From positions 124,001 to 188,000 of the forward strand of contig NZ_BMUY01000001.1 of NCBI RefSeq assembly GCF_014650435.1: DNA of 64,000 nt. Direction: 5' to 3'. The DNA comes from Streptomyces tendae (GTDB lineage Bacteria; Actinomycetota; Actinomycetes; Streptomycetales; Streptomycetaceae). Below, in pieces: positions 50,994-61,070 of this stretch (position 1 is its first letter; each line of letters starts with the position of its first letter). Made by a program: the position numbers and the translations under genes. The notes beneath the pieces were generated by a model. It had not been told where the DNA came from. It saw nothing but the letters and a program-made list of their open reading frames with translations, and did not search any database.

Positions 50994-52220
50994 CTACCTC
51001 CTGGCGACCGAGCCGGCCGTGTCGGCCTCCGTGCGGTCGCGCCACGGCAGCTCGGCCGTGATCGTCGTCGGGCCGCCCTCCGGGGAGTCGACGACGAAGA
51101 GACCGTCGACGGCCGACAGCCGGTCGGCGAGGCCCTTCATCCCCGTACCGCCGTCGAGACTCGCGCCCCCGCGGCCGTTGTCCCCCACCTGTATGAGCAG
51201 TCGGTCGGACGACCGCCACACCTCCACCGAGGCCGAGCCGGCCCCGCTGTGCTTGCTGACGTTCTGGAGCAGCTCCGAGACCGTGAAGTAGGCGATGCCC
51301 TCGATGGCGGCCGCGGGGCGCTCGGCCAGGTCGACGGTCACCCTGACCGGCACGGTGCAGCGGGAGGCGACCGAGGAGAGCGCCGCGTCCAGGCCGCGGT
51401 CGGTCAGGACGGCCGGATGGATACCGCGGGCCAGGTCCCGCAACTCCTGCAGGGCGAGCTTCACCTCGCCGTGCGCCTCGTCGACCATGGCCGCCGCCGC
51501 GTCGGGATCCTCCAGGAGCTTCTCCTTGGCCAGGCCCAGCCCCATGGCGAGGTTGACCAGGCGGGCCTGTGCCCCGTCGTGCAGGTCGCGCTCGATGCGC
51601 CGCAGGTCGGCGGCGGCCGTGTCGACCACGACCCCCCGGTCCGACTCCAGCTCGGCGATCCGCCGCTCCAGCTCGTCGGACGGGGACAGCAGCCCGCGCA
51701 CCATGGCCCGGTCGACGTTGGCGAGGCCCCGCGCGATGAACGGCAGCACCGGCCACAGCACGAACAACGACGTCAGCGTGACGCAGAAGGTGAGAACGCC
51801 CCAGGGGAACCGGATGAACTCGTACAGCACGGTGCGCCAGCCCACCGGGTCCTTCAAGGACATCCACAGCTCTGCGAAGAAGCCGCGCTCGCTCCGCAAC
51901 GGCAGCGGGCTCGGCTCGTCCACCCGCACGCCCAGCAGCATCCGGGCCCGCGCCCGCTCCAGCCTGCCCAACTGACGCGCGCCCCGCAGGCCGACCGCCA
52001 GCAGCGGGAGCCCGATCACCGTGACCGTCAACCCGACGCCGACGGACAGCATCGTCACGACGTAGATGAACCCGAGCAGCGCCGCCGGGAGATTCGCCAG
52101 CAGGTGGGCGATCTCCTTCCAGGTGTGCCGGTCATAGGCGAAACGGGCCGGCGGGAGGTGGTCGCCGGCCGCTGCGCCGGTGGTCCCGGCGAGGCTGGAG
52201 GTCGAGAGGCGTTCGGTCAT
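50994..52220 (-). CDS. Sensor histidine kinase 2 (HisKA_3, tandem paralogue)
   Basis: 408 residues with the same architecture as kinase 1: membrane sensor, HisKA_3 box identical over RRIERDLHDGAQARLVNLAM, and HATPase domain (ELLQNVSKHSGAG, GDNGRGG, GTGMKGLADRLSAVDG). The start ATG 52220 is preferred over the longer reading to 52295. Its sensor half is clearly diverged from kinase 1, so the two probably sense different cues while sharing a response regulator. Divergent from the second nuo operon. Confidence 0.9.
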   Translation of the reverse strand: MTERLSTSSLAGTTGAAAGDHLPPARFAYDRHTWKEIAHLLANLPAALLGFIYVVTMLSVGVGLTVTVIGLPLLAVGLRGARQLGRLERARARMLLGVRVDEPSPLPLRSERGFFAELWMSLKDPVGWRTVLYEFIRFPWGVLTFCVTLTSLFVLWPVLPFIARGLANVDRAMVRGLLSPSDELERRIAELESDRGVVVDTAAADLRRIERDLHDGAQARLVNLAMGLGLAKEKLLEDPDAAAAMVDEAHGEVKLALQELRDLARGIHPAVLTDRGLDAALSSVASRCTVPVRVTVDLAERPAAAIEGIAYFTVSELLQNVSKHSGAGSASVEVWRSSDRLLIQVGDNGRGGASLDGGTGMKGLADRLSAVDGLFVVDSPEGGPTTITAELPWRDRTEADTAGSVARR

Positions 52221-52323
52221 ACCCGTCAGCGTGCCGTGCGGTGCGGCGCCGCGCCATGAGGCGGACCGCCGGGGACGCACTGAGGAAAACCCCACCCCCG
52301 CGCTCCGAGGTGCGACGGGCTGC

Positions 52324-52351
52324 TTACCGTCTCTTTATCAGGCTCTAGACT
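52324..52351 (+). promoter_or_regulatory. Candidate promoter of the second nuo operon
   Basis: TTACCG (52324-52329), a 16-bp spacer and TAGACT (52346-52351), 65 bp upstream of nuoA2. Unlike nuoA1 there is no Rex-type site in 52221-52416, so the second operon is not under the same NADH control. Confidence 0.45.
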
Positions 52352-52416
52352 CCCGTGCGTACAGATCGTCGAACAGCGGCGTTCGCGACGTCCACGACAG
52401 GGAGCGAGGGGCGCAC

Positions 52417-52857
52417 GTGCCGGAACCGACCGTCGGCGACGCGACCGCCGGCGCCGTGACCACCGCCGATGCGACCGTGGGGCTCGCCGCCGACTACTTC
52501 CAGTCCTACTCGGTCGTCGGCCTGCTCGCCGTCGTGGGGGTGCTCTTCGTCGCCGTGGCCTTCGGCGCCGGACGCCTGCTGCGACCGGTGGTCCCGACGC
52601 CCGAGAAGCTGCTCACCTACGAATGCGGCGTCGACCCCGTGGGTGAGGGCTGGGCACACACCCAGGTCCGCTACTACGTCTACGCGTTCCTCTACGTCAT
52701 CTTCGCGGTCGACTCGATCTTCCTCTTCCCCTGGGCCACGGTCTTCGCCGACCCTGGTTACGGGGCCACGACCCTCGTGGAGATGTTCATCTTCCTCGGT
52801 TTCCTGGCCGTGGGTCTGTTGTACGCATACAAGAAGGGCGTCCTGTCGTGGACGTGA
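52417..52857 (+). CDS. nuoA2: NuoA-like subunit of the second NDH-1 operon
   Basis: 146 residues, three helices, with an added N-terminal Ala/Thr-rich stretch of about 30 residues. [11 protein letters not shown] is kept, but the helix-2 motif reads [11 protein letters not shown]: the conserved Asp of FDxE is Ala and the Glu is Asp. These acidic residues line the quinone/E-channel area in canonical NuoA. GTG start with GAGGGG upstream; overlaps nuoB2 by 10 bp. Confidence 0.9.
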   Translation: MPEPTVGDATAGAVTTADATVGLAADYFQSYSVVGLLAVVGVLFVAVAFGAGRLLRPVVPTPEKLLTYECGVDPVGEGWAHTQVRYYVYAFLYVIFAVDSIFLFPWATVFADPGYGATTLVEMFIFLGFLAVGLLYAYKKGVLSWT

Positions 52858-53468
52858 ACCCCGGCGCACCCGCCGACCCCGCACCCGTACCGCTCCCCGA
52901 GCCCAAGAGGCTGGGCACGCTCGCACGCCTCGCCCCGGAGCCGATGAAGGTCGTCCTGAACTGGGGCCGCCGCTACTCGCTCTGGGTCTTCAACTTCGGC
53001 CTCGCCTGCTGCGCCATCGAGTTCATCGCCGCGTCGATGGCCCGCCACGACTTCATCCGGCTCGGTGTGATCCCGTTCGCGCCCGGCCCCCGCCAGGCCG
53101 ACCTGATGGTCGTCTCGGGCACGGTGACCGACAAGATGGCGCCGGCCGTCAAGCGCCTGTACGAGCAGATGCCCGAGCCGAAGTACGTCATCTCCTTCGG
53201 CGCCTGCTCCAACTGCGGCGGCCCCTACTGGGACTCCTACTCCGTGACGAAGGGCGTCGACCAGATCATCCCCGTCGACGTCTACGTCCCCGGCTGCCCG
53301 CCGCGTCCCGAGGCGCTGTTGCAGGGCATCCTCAAGCTCCAGGAGAAGATCGCGCGGGAGTCGCTGGGGGAGCGGTACGGCACCACGTCCCGGCCGTCGA
53401 CGGCCGCGCTGCGCAGCGGCCTGGTACGGCCTCCGGCCCCGGCCTCCGACAGCGGGGAGGGCCGATGA
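52848..53468 (+). CDS. nuoB2: NuoB-like subunit of the second NDH-1 operon
   Basis: 206 residues. All cluster-N2 ligands are present: [23 protein letters not shown] and [11 protein letters not shown], so it should still carry a [4Fe-4S] cluster. An extra Cys in the SNC run differs from NuoB1. The N-terminus is Pro/Leu-rich and the C-terminus has a disordered tail of about 35 residues. GTG 52848 is used; GTG 52854 in a GTGA overlap is equally possible. Confidence 0.92.
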   Translation: MDVNPGAPADPAPVPLPEPKRLGTLARLAPEPMKVVLNWGRRYSLWVFNFGLACCAIEFIAASMARHDFIRLGVIPFAPGPRQADLMVVSGTVTDKMAPAVKRLYEQMPEPKYVISFGACSNCGGPYWDSYSVTKGVDQIIPVDVYVPGCPPRPEALLQGILKLQEKIARESLGERYGTTSRPSTAALRSGLVRPPAPASDSGEGR

Positions 53469-54859
53469 CCGCGGTCGGCTGGCTGCCCGCGGACGCCGCG
53501 GAACTCTTCGGTCCGGACGCCACGGCAGCGGAGTCGTACGAGCTGCTGACCGTCGACGTGCCGCCCGCCTCCTGGATCACCGCCCTGGAGACGGCGCGCG
53601 ACCGGCTCGGCTGCACCTACTTCGACTGGCTGAGCGCGGTCGACGAGCCCGGCACCGGCTTCCGCGTCGCGGCACACGTCGTGGCGCTGGGACCGGTCCG
53701 CAGGCTGCTGCTGCGCACCACCGTCCCGCACGAGGCCCCGGTCCTGCCCACCGCCGTCGCGGTGTACGCGGGCGCGGCCTGGCACGAGCGCGAGACCCAC
53801 GAGATGTTCGGTGTCGCCTTCGCGGACCACCCGGCGCTGGACCACCTGCTCCTGCCGGAGGGCTTCGAGGGCCACCCGCTGCGCAAGGACTTCGTCCTCG
53901 CCGCCCGCGTCGCCAAGGCCTGGCCCGGGGCCAAGGAGCCGGGCGAGTCCGACCACGGCGGCCCCCGTCGCCGCCAGATGCTGCCGCCGGGCGTCCCCGA
54001 TCCCAACGAGTGGGGCCCGCTGAAGGGTCAGCTCCCGCCCGCCCCCGCGCGCCCGGCACGAGGCGCGGGGCGCGCGGCCGGGGAGCGTCCGGTCCGCGGG
54101 GCGGGCGAACGCCCCGCCCGCCGGACCCGTACGGCCGCCGAGGGCTCCGTCGGCCAGACCGCTCCCGACGCCGGGACCCCGGCCGCACCGCGCCGCTCCC
54201 GCACGGCGGCGGAGGGCTCGGCCGGTCAGACCTCCCCGGCCGGCGAACCGGCGGCCGCACCGGCACCGCGCCGGTCACGCAGCGCGAGCCAGGGCTCCGC
54301 CTCCCAGCGAGCCGCCGCCCCGCCGGACGGGCCCACCTCCGATACGGCCACCGGACAGCAGGGCGACGCGGGCGCGGTGAGCCCCCGGCGGACCCGGAGC
54401 GCGTCGCAGGGCTCGGCGAGCCGGCGGGAGGGGGAGGCCCCCGACGCCGGGCAGCCGGACGAGGCGGCTGCTGGCGGCGTCGGCCCCCGGGGCGGCACCC
54501 GCACCGGCAACGCGCCCTCGCCCACCGGGGAACCGGCGCCGAAGCCGACGCCCACCGAGGGACCGACACCGCAGCCGACGCCCTCGGCGCCACGCAGTCC
54601 GGACGCCCCGTGGCATCACGCCCGACCGGCGTTCGACGAGCCCACCGCCGCCACGACCGCCGCCGCCGCGGGGGAGTCGGGGGTCTCCGACGAGTCGCCG
54701 GATGTTCCCGAAGAGTCCGAGGCTTCCCACGAGTCACCGTCGGTTCCCGAAGAGTCCGAGGCTTCCCAAGAGTCACCGGACGCTCCCCGGGAGTCCGGCG
54801 CTCCCGACGACACCGACACCCCGCCCGATCCGCCCAACTCGCCAGGAGGCCCGCAGTGA
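53465..54859 (+). CDS. nuoC2: NuoC-like subunit with a ~290-residue disordered tail
   Basis: 464 residues. Residues 1-175 form the NuoC domain ([37 protein letters not shown]). The rest is low-complexity: basic Ser/Ala repeats ([47 protein letters not shown]), a Pro/Thr stretch, then an acidic Ser/Glu repeat ([26 protein letters not shown]). The tail shows no NuoD motif. In a normal operon nuoD would follow here; instead nuoH2 overlaps the stop. ATGA overlap with nuoB2. Confidence 0.9.
   Translation: MTAVGWLPADAAELFGPDATAAESYELLTVDVPPASWITALETARDRLGCTYFDWLSAVDEPGTGFRVAAHVVALGPVRRLLLRTTVPHEAPVLPTAVAVYAGAAWHERETHEMFGVAFADHPALDHLLLPEGFEGHPLRKDFVLAARVAKAWPGAKEPGESDHGGPRRRQMLPPGVPDPNEWGPLKGQLPPAPARPARGAGRAAGERPVRGAGERPARRTRTAAEGSVGQTAPDAGTPAAPRRSRTAAEGSAGQTSPAGEPAAAPAPRRSRSASQGSASQRAAAPPDGPTSDTATGQQGDAGAVSPRRTRSASQGSASRREGEAPDAGQPDEAAAGGVGPRGGTRTGNAPSPTGEPAPKPTPTEGPTPQPTPSAPRSPDAPWHHARPAFDEPTAATTAAAAGESGVSDESPDVPEESEASHESPSVPEESEASQESPDAPRESGAPDDTDTPPDPPNSPGGPQ
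54704..54778 (+). repeat. 39-bp-period repeat in the acidic tail of nuoC2
   Basis: A 36-nt unit at 54704-54739 recurs at 54743-54778 with one difference, encoding [12 protein letters not shown] twice. Confidence 0.85.
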
Positions 54860-55824
54860 ACGACGCGCTCGACGTCACCCTGCGCCTCCTGGTCGTCTTC
54901 GTCGTCTTCCTCGCGTTCCCCCTGATCGTCGGCCAGACCGAGCACAAGGTGATGGCCCACATGCAGGGCCGACTGGGCCCGATGTACGCGGGTGGCTTCC
55001 ACGGCTGGGCCCAGCTCGTCGCGGACGGCGTGAAGTTCGCGCAGAAGGAGGACGTGGTGCCCGCCGACGCGGACCGCCGCATCTTCCAGCTCGCCCCGGC
55101 CGTGGCCCTGCTGCCGTACCTCCTGGTCCTCCTGGCCATACCGGTCGGGCCCGGAGAGGGCACGGTCGGTCAGGTCGTCGACGCGGGCGTCTTCTTCGTC
55201 CTCGCCGTGATGGGCGTGGGCGTCCTCGGCTCGCTCATGGCGGGCTGGTCCTCGGCCAACAAGTTCTCCCTCCTCGGCGGTCTGCGTACCGCCGCCCAAC
55301 TCCTCGCGTACGAACTCCCGATGCTGCTGACCGCGGCCTCCGTCGCCATGGCCGCCGGCACGGTCTCCCTCGTCGGCATCCTCGACGCCTTCGAGTGGTG
55401 GTGGCTGCCCTGGCAGATCGTCGGCGCGATCGTCTTCTTCGTCGCCGGGCTGGCCGAACTGCAACGGCCCCCGTTCGACATGCCGGTCGCGGACTCGGAG
55501 ATCATCTTCGGCGCCTACACCGAGTACACCGGCCTGCGCTTCGCCCTGTTCCTCCTCGCCGAGTACGCCGGAATCGTCGTCCTGTGCGGTCTGACCACCG
55601 TCCTCTTCCTGGGTGGCTGGCACGGCCCCTGGGGCGCCGACGGCCTCGGCTGGGTGTGGACCCTGCTCAAGGCGGCCGTCCTCGCCTTCGTCGTGATCTG
55701 GCTGCGCGTCACCTACCCGCGGCTGCGCGAGGACCAGCTCCAGAAACTGTCCTGGACGCTCCTCGTCCCCCTCTCCCTCGCCCAGATCGCCCTCACCGGC
55801 GTCGTCAAGGTGGTGATCGCGTAA
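54856..55824 (+). CDS. nuoH2: NuoH-like subunit of the second NDH-1 operon
   Basis: 322 residues, eight helices. The cavity motifs are altered: RIGPNRHGP of NuoH1 is [10 protein letters not shown] here, and the acidic run after RAPFDMPE is [16 protein letters not shown], with Val for the first Glu. [16 protein letters not shown] is kept. This resembles NuoH relatives in ferredoxin- or hydrogenase-linked complexes more than quinone-reducing ones. It directly follows nuoC2 (GTGA overlap), with no nuoD/E/F/G between. Confidence 0.92.
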   Translation: MNDALDVTLRLLVVFVVFLAFPLIVGQTEHKVMAHMQGRLGPMYAGGFHGWAQLVADGVKFAQKEDVVPADADRRIFQLAPAVALLPYLLVLLAIPVGPGEGTVGQVVDAGVFFVLAVMGVGVLGSLMAGWSSANKFSLLGGLRTAAQLLAYELPMLLTAASVAMAAGTVSLVGILDAFEWWWLPWQIVGAIVFFVAGLAELQRPPFDMPVADSEIIFGAYTEYTGLRFALFLLAEYAGIVVLCGLTTVLFLGGWHGPWGADGLGWVWTLLKAAVLAFVVIWLRVTYPRLREDQLQKLSWTLLVPLSLAQIALTGVVKVVIA

Positions 55825-56411
55825 TGGCCCCCGTCCCCGGCAGCGGCCTGGCCAAGGGCCTGGCCGTCACCCTGCGCACGATGACGCGGAAGACCGTCAC
55901 CGAGCAGTACCCGGACGCCCAGCCCGAACTGCCGCCCCGTACCCGCGGCGTGATCGGCCTGTTCGAGGAGAACTGCACGGTCTGCATGCTGTGCGCCCGC
56001 GAGTGCCCCGACTGGTGCATCTACATCGACTCCCACAAGGAGACGGTCCCCGCGGCCACCCCCGGCGGGCGCTACCGCAGCCGCAACGTCCTCGACCGCT
56101 TCGCCATCGACTTCGCCCTGTGCATGTACTGCGGTATCTGCATCGAGGTCTGTCCTTTCGACGCCCTGTTCTGGTCCCCGGAGTTCGAATACGCCGAGAC
56201 CGACATCCGCGACCTCACCCATGAGCGGGACAAGCTCCGTGAGTGGATGTGGACCGTGCCGGCCCCGCCCGCACTCGACCCCGGCGCGGAGGAGCCCAAG
56301 GAACTCGCCGCCGCCCGCAAGGCCGCCGACAAGCTGGCCGCACAGCAACAGCAACAGCAGCAGCAACAGCAGCAGCGGACGGACCGGCCAGGACAGGAGG
56401 ACCCGTCGTGA
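55824..56411 (+). CDS. nuoI2: NuoI-like ferredoxin subunit with a polyglutamine tail
   Basis: 195 residues with both ferredoxin motifs, [12 protein letters not shown] and [12 protein letters not shown], so two [4Fe-4S] clusters are expected. In the absence of NuoE/F/G it is the likely electron entry point of the second complex. After an Ala/Lys-rich helix there is a run of 11 Gln encoded by mixed CAG/CAA, then a short tail. ATG overlaps the nuoH2 stop by one base. Confidence 0.92.
   Translation: MAPVPGSGLAKGLAVTLRTMTRKTVTEQYPDAQPELPPRTRGVIGLFEENCTVCMLCARECPDWCIYIDSHKETVPAATPGGRYRSRNVLDRFAIDFALCMYCGICIEVCPFDALFWSPEFEYAETDIRDLTHERDKLREWMWTVPAPPALDPGAEEPKELAAARKAADKLAAQQQQQQQQQQQRTDRPGQEDPS
56343..56375 (+). 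repeat. CAG/CAA tract encoding 11 Gln in nuoI2
   Basis: Eleven consecutive Gln codons (eight CAG and three CAA), an uncommon feature in a bacterial respiratory subunit. Length change by slippage would stay in frame in codon steps. Confidence 0.9.
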
Positions 56412-57076
56412 TCCTCGCCGCCGGATCCCACGGCTTCCTGTCCCCGACCGGCGTGGAGATCGCCTTCCTCCTCGTCGGCCTGGTCACCCTCGGAGCCGCC
56501 GTCCTCACCGTCACCACTCGCCAGCTCGTCCACGCCGCCCTGTGGCTCGTGGTGGCCCTGGGCGGCCTCGCCGTCGAATACCTGCTGCTCACCGCCGAGT
56601 TCATCGCCTGGGTCCAAGTCCTCATCTACGTCGGTGCCGTCGTCGTCCTCATCCTGTTCGGACTGATGCTCACCAGGGCGCCCATCGGCCGCTCCCCGGA
56701 CGCGGACTCGGGCAACCGCTGGGCCGCGCTCACCGTGGCCGTGGCCTCCGCCGTGGCCCTGGTGTGGGTCGTCGTCGACGCCTTCCGCACCACCTGGATC
56801 GACCTGGACGGCCCGGCCGCCGGCTCCACCGCCGTCACCGGAGCGAGCCTGTTCCAGAACTGGGTCCTCCCCTTCGAAGCGCTCTCGGTCCTCCTCCTCG
56901 CCGCCCTGGTCGGCGCCATCGTCCTGTCCCGCAAGGCCAGGTCGACCGGCGCGGGCGAAGCGTCCCCGGCCGTAGCCCCGCAGGCAGGAACCTCCCAGGC
57001 AGGGACCCCTCAGGCAGGAGCCCCTCAGGCAGGGACCTCTCAGGCCGGCCCTTCCCGGACGGACGGTGTCCGCTGA
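56408..57076 (+). CDS. nuoJ2: NuoJ-like subunit of the second NDH-1 operon
   Basis: 222 residues: five helices in the first 175 or so ([41 protein letters not shown]), then a cytoplasmic tail of pentapeptide repeats ([25 protein letters not shown]). GTG start in a GTGA overlap with nuoI2. The membrane core is normal for NuoJ. Confidence 0.92.
   Translation: MILAAGSHGFLSPTGVEIAFLLVGLVTLGAAVLTVTTRQLVHAALWLVVALGGLAVEYLLLTAEFIAWVQVLIYVGAVVVLILFGLMLTRAPIGRSPDADSGNRWAALTVAVASAVALVWVVVDAFRTTWIDLDGPAAGSTAVTGASLFQNWVLPFEALSVLLLAALVGAIVLSRKARSTGAGEASPAVAPQAGTSQAGTPQAGAPQAGTSQAGPSRTDGVR
56981..57055 (+). repeat. Five 15-bp tandem repeats in nuoJ2
   Basis: Units start at 56981, 56996, 57011, 57026 and 57041, each CAGGCAGGGACCCCT-like, encoding QAGTP-type pentapeptides. 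The first four are nearly identical, suggesting recent expansion. Confidence 0.88.
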
Positions 57077-57468
57077 TGCACCTCGCCTATCCCGCCGTCC
57101 TCTCCGCCCTCCTCTTCTGTACGGGCCTCTACGGCGTCCTCGCCCGCCGCAACGCGATCCTGGTCCTGATGTCGGTCGAGCTGATGCTCAACGCCGTCAA
57201 CCTCAACCTGGTCGCCTTCGACGTCTGGCTCAGCAGGGCCGCCGAGGAGACCCTGCACTCCGGGCAGGCCCTGACCCTGTTCACCATCGCCATCGCGGCC
57301 GCCGAGATCGGCATCGGCCTGGCGATCGTCCTCGCCGTCCACCGCAACCGCGGCACCTCGGACATCGACAAGCTCCGCGACACCGCCGAGGGCCACGAGC
57401 CGGACGGATCCGACACCGACACCCCCGCGACCGGGACGGCCGCCGAGAAGGCCGAGGCCACCGCGTGA
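57076..57468 (+). CDS. nuoK2: NuoK-like subunit of the second NDH-1 operon
   Basis: 130 residues. The three-helix NuoK core with both membrane glutamates ([25 protein letters not shown]) is intact; a 35-residue acidic, Thr-rich tail is added. The ATG shares a base with the nuoJ2 stop; the end overlaps nuoL2 by 4 bp. Confidence 0.93.
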   Translation: MHLAYPAVLSALLFCTGLYGVLARRNAILVLMSVELMLNAVNLNLVAFDVWLSRAAEETLHSGQALTLFTIAIAAAEIGIGLAIVLAVHRNRGTSDIDKLRDTAEGHEPDGSDTDTPATGTAAEKAEATA

Positions 57469-59459
57469 CCACAACCACCCTCGCCGTACTCGTCCCCCTC
57501 CTTCCCTTCCTCGGGGCAGCCGCCGGTCTCCTGCTGGGCCGGTCGGCGCCCGGGTTCGTCCGTCCCCTCGCCGTCCTGCCGACGCTGGCGTCCCTCGTCC
57601 TCGCGGTACTCGTGGCGGCCCGGCAGGGCGGCGGCCGGGCCGTCGACGCCGTCACGGAGCTGACGCCCACCGGTTCGGTCCCGGTCGAACTCGCCCTGCA
57701 CATCGACGGTTTCGCCGCGCTCGTCGCCATCCTGGTCGGCACCGTCGCCACCTGCGTGCAGATCTACTCGACGGGCTACCTGCGCGACGACCCGCGCTAC
57801 GCCTCCTACGCCGCTCTCGTCTCCCTGTTCACCTCCGCCATGTTCCTCGTCGTCTACTCGGGCGACCTGATGGTGCTGCTGGTCGGCTGGGAAGTCATGG
57901 GCATCTGCTCGTACTTCCTGGTCGGCCACTACTGGGAGACCCCGGAGGCACGCGCCGCCTCCCTCAAGGCGTTCCTGGTGACCAAGCTCGGCGACGTCCC
58001 CTTCCTGATCGGTCTGCTGGCGCTGGCGACCGAGGCCGGCTCCTTCCGCATCACCCGGATCCTCGGCGCGGTGGCCGACGGATCGCTCGACCACCCGACG
58101 GTGATCGCCCTGCTGCTCCTGGCCGGTGTGGCGGGCAAGTCGGCGCAGTTCCCCCTGCACACCTGGCTCCCCGACGCGATGGCGGGCCCGACCCCCGTCT
58201 CCGCGCTCATCCACGCCGCGACGATGGTCGCCGCCGGTGTGTACTTCGTCGCCCGGCTCCTTCCGCTCTTCGAGGCATCACGGGCCGCGATGGTCGTCCT
58301 CGCCGTCATGGCCGCCGTCACGATGGTCGGCTCGGCGCTCGCCGCGCTAGCCCAGGACGACATCAAACGCGTCCTGGCCTACTCGACGATCGGACAGCTC
58401 GGCTACATGACCGGCGCCCTCGCCACCGGCGACCGGGGTGCCGCCGTCTTCCACCTCCTGTCCCACGGCGCCTTCAAGGCGCTCCTGTTCCTCGCCGCCG
58501 GCGTGATCATCCACGCCGCCGGCACCAACTCGCTGGCCGCCATGTCCCGCATGCGGGGCCTGCGCGACCGGGTCCCGGACGCCTACTGGACGATGACCGT
58601 GGCCCTGCTCGCGCTCGCCGCGATCCCGCCCTTCAGCGGCTTCTTCTCCAAGGAGTCCGTACTCGGCGCCGCGGAGCACGTCGCCACCGGCCACACCGAG
58701 CACGCGCCCGGCGCCGCGGGCTGGACCGTGCTCGTCGCCGCCCTGATCACGGCCCTGCTCACCGCCGCCTACGCCACCCGCCTGTGGCTGCTGGCCTTCC
58801 GCGGCCGAGGCGCCGAGGCCCCCGACCACGGCAGACAGCCGGTGGTCATGAACGCCGTGCTCTGGGTACTCGCCCTCCCCTCACTCGCCCTGGGCGGACT
58901 CGCCTTCCGGCTGCTGCCCGACTGGTTCGACGGCCACGACCTCACCCCGACCCTCACCACCTCCGTGCTGGGCACGGGAGTGGCGCTGGTGGGCGGCATC
59001 GTCACCTACGCCGCCTGGCGGCACACCTCGGCGCTCGCCGACCGCACCCCGCTGGGCGCCGTCGCGGCCCACCCCGAGGGCGACGCCGCCCTGGTGGAGG
59101 CCGAGGCCATCGCTGCCCACCGGCCCGCCTACGGAGACCTCGCCTCCGCGCCCGACCCCTCGGACCCCGGACGCCTCCTGCTGGGCCCGCTGCACCGGCA
59201 CGCGGCCGTCGGCTTCCATCTGGACGCGGTGTACACGACCCTCTTCGTCCGCCCGGTTCGGGCGGGGGCAAGCCTCGTCCGTTTCCTCGACCGCGAGGTC
59301 GTCGACACCTACGTACGTGCGGCGGGCGCGCTGCCCCGCCTGCTCGGGGCCGCCGTACGGCGGTCCCAGACCGGCAATGTGCAGACCTATGTGAGCGCGC
59401 TGCTCGCCGGCACCGTCGTCCTCGCGGTCGCCGCCGTCCTCGTCGCCACGGGAGCGTGA
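57465..59459 (+). CDS. nuoL2: NuoL-like proton-pumping subunit, second operon
   Basis: 664 residues, 14-16 helices plus the lateral helix. Pump residues are intact: [15 protein letters not shown] (Glu), [24 protein letters not shown] (Lys and broken helix), [12 protein letters not shown]. The second complex therefore keeps the machinery for ion translocation even though the NADH and quinone-site modules are missing. GTG start in a GTGA overlap. Confidence 0.95.
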   Translation: MTTTTLAVLVPLLPFLGAAAGLLLGRSAPGFVRPLAVLPTLASLVLAVLVAARQGGGRAVDAVTELTPTGSVPVELALHIDGFAALVAILVGTVATCVQIYSTGYLRDDPRYASYAALVSLFTSAMFLVVYSGDLMVLLVGWEVMGICSYFLVGHYWETPEARAASLKAFLVTKLGDVPFLIGLLALATEAGSFRITRILGAVADGSLDHPTVIALLLLAGVAGKSAQFPLHTWLPDAMAGPTPVSALIHAATMVAAGVYFVARLLPLFEASRAAMVVLAVMAAVTMVGSALAALAQDDIKRVLAYSTIGQLGYMTGALATGDRGAAVFHLLSHGAFKALLFLAAGVIIHAAGTNSLAAMSRMRGLRDRVPDAYWTMTVALLALAAIPPFSGFFSKESVLGAAEHVATGHTEHAPGAAGWTVLVAALITALLTAAYATRLWLLAFRGRGAEAPDHGRQPVVMNAVLWVLALPSLALGGLAFRLLPDWFDGHDLTPTLTTSVLGTGVALVGGIVTYAAWRHTSALADRTPLGAVAAHPEGDAALVEAEAIAAHRPAYGDLASAPDPSDPGRLLLGPLHRHAAVGFHLDAVYTTLFVRPVRAGASLVRFLDREVVDTYVRAAGALPRLLGAAVRRSQTGNVQTYVSALLAGTVVLAVAAVLVATGA

Positions 59460-59465
59460 GCAGGC

Positions 59466-61070
59466 GTGATCGATATCAACGAGTCCGTGATGCAGGTCCT
59501 TCTCGCGTTCATCGTCGTCGGCCCGCTCCTCGGCGCCGCCGCCGCCCTTCTGCCGGCGCCACCCGGGCTGAAGGGGAAGTCTCCCGAGCAGGCCGTGCTC
59601 CGGCACGGCGTCACCGTCACCGGTGCCGTCCTCATCGCGGCGATCGTCCTCGTGCTCGGCTTCGACCACGACCATCCGTCGAAGATGCAGGCCAGCACGG
59701 ACATCAGCTGGATCCCCGCACTCGACGTGCGCATCCACCTCGGCATCGACGGCATCTCCCTCCCCCTGCTGGTCCTGACCGCGCTGCTGACCTTCCTCTG
59801 CGCGCTCTACTCGTACTTCAAGCAGCGGCACGAGCGGCAGACGCCGCGGGCTTCGAGTCCGAACCCGAAGGCATTCGTCGCGCTGCTGCTCGTCCTCGAG
59901 TCCGGCACCCTCGCGACCTTCGCCGTACTCGACCTGATCCTGTTCTTCCTCGCCTTCGAGACGGTCCTCATCCCGATGTACTTCCTCATCGCCCGCTGGG
60001 GCGGCGAGGGACGGGCCGGGGCCGCCTGGAAATTCATCCTCTTCACGCTCCTCGGCTCCGTCGTCATGCTGCTCGGCCTGCTCCTGATCGGAATCACGGC
60101 AGGCACATTCGACATGGTGGCACTCGCCACTGACAACGGCCGGTCGCTGACCACGTCCGTGCAGGTCATCGCCGTTCTGGCGATCGGGATCGGGCTCGCG
60201 GTCAAGACCCCGATGTGGCCGTTGCACAGCTGGCTGCCCGACGCCCACACCGCCGCGCCGACCGTCGGCTCGGTCCTGCTGGCCGGCGTCCTGCTGAAGA
60301 TGGGCACGTACGGGTTCGTCCGGATCCTGCTCCCGGTCGCGCCGGACGGCTTCCGCACCTTCGCGCCCTACCTCGCCGCCTTCGCCGTGGTCGGCATCAT
60401 CTACGGCTCCCTGGCCTGCCTGGCCCTCGCCAGAAGGGGCGCCAAGGGGGACCTCAAGCGCCTCATCGCCTACTCCTCCGTCGGTCACATGGGCTTCGTC
60501 CTGCTGGGCGTCGCGTCCATGACACCGACCGGCGTGAACGGCGCCCTCTTCGCCAACATCGCCCACGGCCTCATCACCGGCCTGCTCTTCTTCGTGGTCG
60601 GCGCGCTCAAGGACCGCACCGGGACCACCGACCTCGACGCCCTCGCCGAGGAGTCCGGTCACGCCCTGTACGGCAGGGCGCCTCGCCTGGGCGGCCTGCT
60701 CGCCTTCGCCGCGGTCGCCTCGCTGGGTCTGCCGGGCCTGGCCGGTTTCTGGGGCGAGATGCTCGCCCTGTTCGGTGCCTTCGACCCGCACGACGACCTC
60801 AGCCGCCCCGCCTTCCTCACCTTCATGGCCATCGCCGCCTTCGGCACCCTGCTGACCGCCGCGTACATGCTGATCGTGGTCCGCCGCGTCTGCATGGGCG
60901 CCGTACCGCAGGACGTCCCGCAGCCGAAGCTCGCCGACGTGCGCACGTACGAGTTCGCCGCCTGGACGCCGCTCGTCGTCCTCACCGTCGTCGCCGGACT
61001 GTGGCCGAGGACCCTCCTCGGGCTGACCGACCCGGCCGTGCAGCAGCTCCTCTCAGGAGGCACCCGATGA
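59466..61070 (+). CDS. nuoM2: NuoM-like proton-pumping subunit, second operon
   Basis: 534 residues. It carries FETVLIPMYFLIARWG (conserved Glu) and the classical KTPMWPLHSWLPDAHTAAPT with GSVLLAGVLLKMGTYG, closer to textbook NuoM than the subunit of the first operon. Six bp separate it from nuoL2; GTG start; ATGA overlap with nuoN2. Confidence 0.95.
   Translation: MIDINESVMQVLLAFIVVGPLLGAAAALLPAPPGLKGKSPEQAVLRHGVTVTGAVLIAAIVLVLGFDHDHPSKMQASTDISWIPALDVRIHLGIDGISLPLLVLTALLTFLCALYSYFKQRHERQTPRASSPNPKAFVALLLVLESGTLATFAVLDLILFFLAFETVLIPMYFLIARWGGEGRAGAAWKFILFTLLGSVVMLLGLLLIGITAGTFDMVALATDNGRSLTTSVQVIAVLAIGIGLAVKTPMWPLHSWLPDAHTAAPTVGSVLLAGVLLKMGTYGFVRILLPVAPDGFRTFAPYLAAFAVVGIIYGSLACLALARRGAKGDLKRLIAYSSVGHMGFVLLGVASMTPTGVNGALFANIAHGLITGLLFFVVGALKDRTGTTDLDALAEESGHALYGRAPRLGGLLAFAAVASLGLPGLAGFWGEMLALFGAFDPHDDLSRPAFLTFMAIAAFGTLLTAAYMLIVVRRVCMGAVPQDVPQPKLADVRTYEFAAWTPLVVLTVVAGLWPRTLLGLTDPAVQQLLSGGTR

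Noticed and set aside
54000..54859. A diverged NuoD hidden in the NuoC2 tail
   Set aside because: The tail is low-complexity and lacks HPSTHG-, GYLHTGIEK- and [13 protein letters not shown] motifs in any frame examined.
56981..57055. Short regular repeats that might be a CRISPR array
   Set aside because: Units are contiguous 15-mers in frame within nuoJ2, without spacers or cas genes.
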